Shown here one piece after another: positions 63,625 to 64,000 of a stretch of DNA of 64,000 bases. Where the stretch lies: positions 110,782 to 174,781 of the forward strand of contig DDWO01000005.1 of assembly GCA_002345705.1 (NCBI GenBank), given 5' to 3'. Positions within the stretch are counted from its first letter, which is position 1. Each line of letters starts with the position of its first letter. Under the pieces are notes generated by a model that was given only the letters and a program-made list of their open reading frames with translations, was not told where the DNA came from and made no database searches. Source of the DNA: Acholeplasmataceae bacterium UBA2284 (lineage in GTDB: Bacteria; Bacillota_I; Bacilli_A; Acholeplasmatales; Acholeplasmataceae). Made by a program: the position numbers and the translations under genes.

Positions 63625-64000
63625 GACCTGGAATAAAAATAGTAACGATTGGTGGAGGATCATCCTATACACCAGAATTAATTGAAGGATTTATTAAAAG
63701 ATATAAGGAGCTACCCATTAGAGAAATATGGTTAGTTGATATTGAAGAAGGCAAAGAAAAGCTAGAAATCGTTGGTGCTTTAGCAAAGCGTATGGTTGAA
63801 AAAGCGAATCTTCCGATGGATGTTCATTTAACTTTAAACAGAAGAGAAGCTTTAGTAGATGCTGATTTTGTTACTACACAGCTACGTGTAGGTTTACTAG
63901 ATGCCAGAGTCTTAGATGAGAGAATACCTGCGAAATATGGTATGCTAGGTCAGGAAACAAACGGAGCTGGTGGAGTATTTAAAGCACTTAGAACAGTTCC
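63621..64000 (+). CDS. GH4-family 6-phospho-glycosidase, 3' truncated by window edge
   Basis: The first 126 residues read MRPGIKIVTIGGGSSYTPEL, the NAD-binding loop of glycoside hydrolase family 4, then VDIEEGKEKLEIVGAL and TQLRVGLLDARVLDERIPAKYGMLGQETNGAGG, the signature of LicH/CelF-type 6-phospho-beta-glucosidases with the metal and NAD contacts. It splits phosphorylated disaccharides by an oxidation-elimination route. Its ATG overlaps the kinase stop, so it belongs to the anmK operon and probably handles a phosphorylated amino-sugar disaccharide or chitobiose. Confidence 0.9.
   Translation, partial: MRPGIKIVTIGGGSSYTPELIEGFIKRYKELPIREIWLVDIEEGKEKLEIVGALAKRMVEKANLPMDVHLTLNRREALVDADFVTTQLRVGLLDARVLDERIPAKYGMLGQETNGAGGVFKALRTV

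Noticed and set aside
1..64000. CRISPR arrays, tRNA or rRNA genes, insertion sequences
   Set aside because: No spaced direct repeats, cloverleaf-like segments, rRNA-like sequence or transposase frame was recognised by reading.

Overview
The window is AT-rich DNA from a low-GC, Mollicutes-like member of the Bacillota. Genes stop at TAA, TAG and TGA alike, so the genetic code is standard. Together with AT richness, lipoproteins carrying InlB-type B-repeats, absence of any cell-wall synthesis gene here, and genes for using scavenged muropeptide sugars, this suggests an Acholeplasmatales or Izemoplasmatales type of organism. That assignment is inference; no rRNA or tRNA gene was seen to confirm it.

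Region 1 (1-2125) is ordinary sequence: the end of a Cof-type HAD phosphatase gene and a membrane-bound XRE regulator. Region 2 (2.2-21.8 kb) is a dense island of predicted defence genes, all on the + strand: a HEPN/nucleotidyltransferase pair; a DUF6119/TIGR04141-like protein; a compact Hachiman (HamAB) pair; an eight-gene cassette built around a DprA/SLOG protein, two phosphoribosyltransferases, a HAD phosphatase, two small membrane proteins, a metallo-beta-lactamase-fold protein and an unrecognised partner; then an XRE regulator and a complete type I restriction-modification system (hsdR, hsdM, hsdS).

Region 3 (21.9-28.3 kb) holds a decayed plasmid/ICE-type RepA-like ATPase, a three-gene minus-strand operon, a macrodomain protein, a RecB-like nuclease and small unknown genes. 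Two S-box (SAM-I clan) riboswitch candidates lie here. They read in opposite directions, both lack an obvious P4 helix, both end in an intrinsic terminator, and both control genes that are not known methionine or SAM genes. Region 4 (28.4-35.6 kb) is a second tight cassette: a PLD-nuclease/helicase, a 43-residue acidic protein, a DndD-like SMC ATPase, an unknown protein, a Dam-type adenine methyltransferase, two small likely DNA-binding proteins and an unknown. It looks like a methylation-linked defence system that I cannot match to a named type.

Region 5 (35.8-46.5 kb) contains an endonuclease I on a five-helix membrane anchor, a MATE transporter, a small Asn/Pro-repeat protein, a 1,300-residue UvrD helicase with an embedded nuclease-like insert, topoisomerase-type zinc ribbons and an HRDC-like tail, DUF4177-like small proteins and a sugar-binding lipoprotein. 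Region 6 (46.6-64 kb) is metabolic: a GPH-type sugar symporter, PlsC-like acyltransferase, rhomboid protease, diguanylate cyclase, ROK kinase plus PIG-L deacetylase, a secreted phosphodiester glycosidase, an electron-confurcating type lactate dehydrogenase (EtfB, EtfA with a 4Fe-4S motif, FAD dehydrogenase), an RpiR regulator and an operon of anhydro-MurNAc kinase, BadF-type amino-sugar kinase and the start of a GH4 glycosidase. A coherent reading is scavenging of wall fragments from other bacteria, with D-lactate released from MurNAc and oxidised by the Etf-linked dehydrogenase. Intrinsic terminators are common and TGNTATAAT extended -10 promoters recur.
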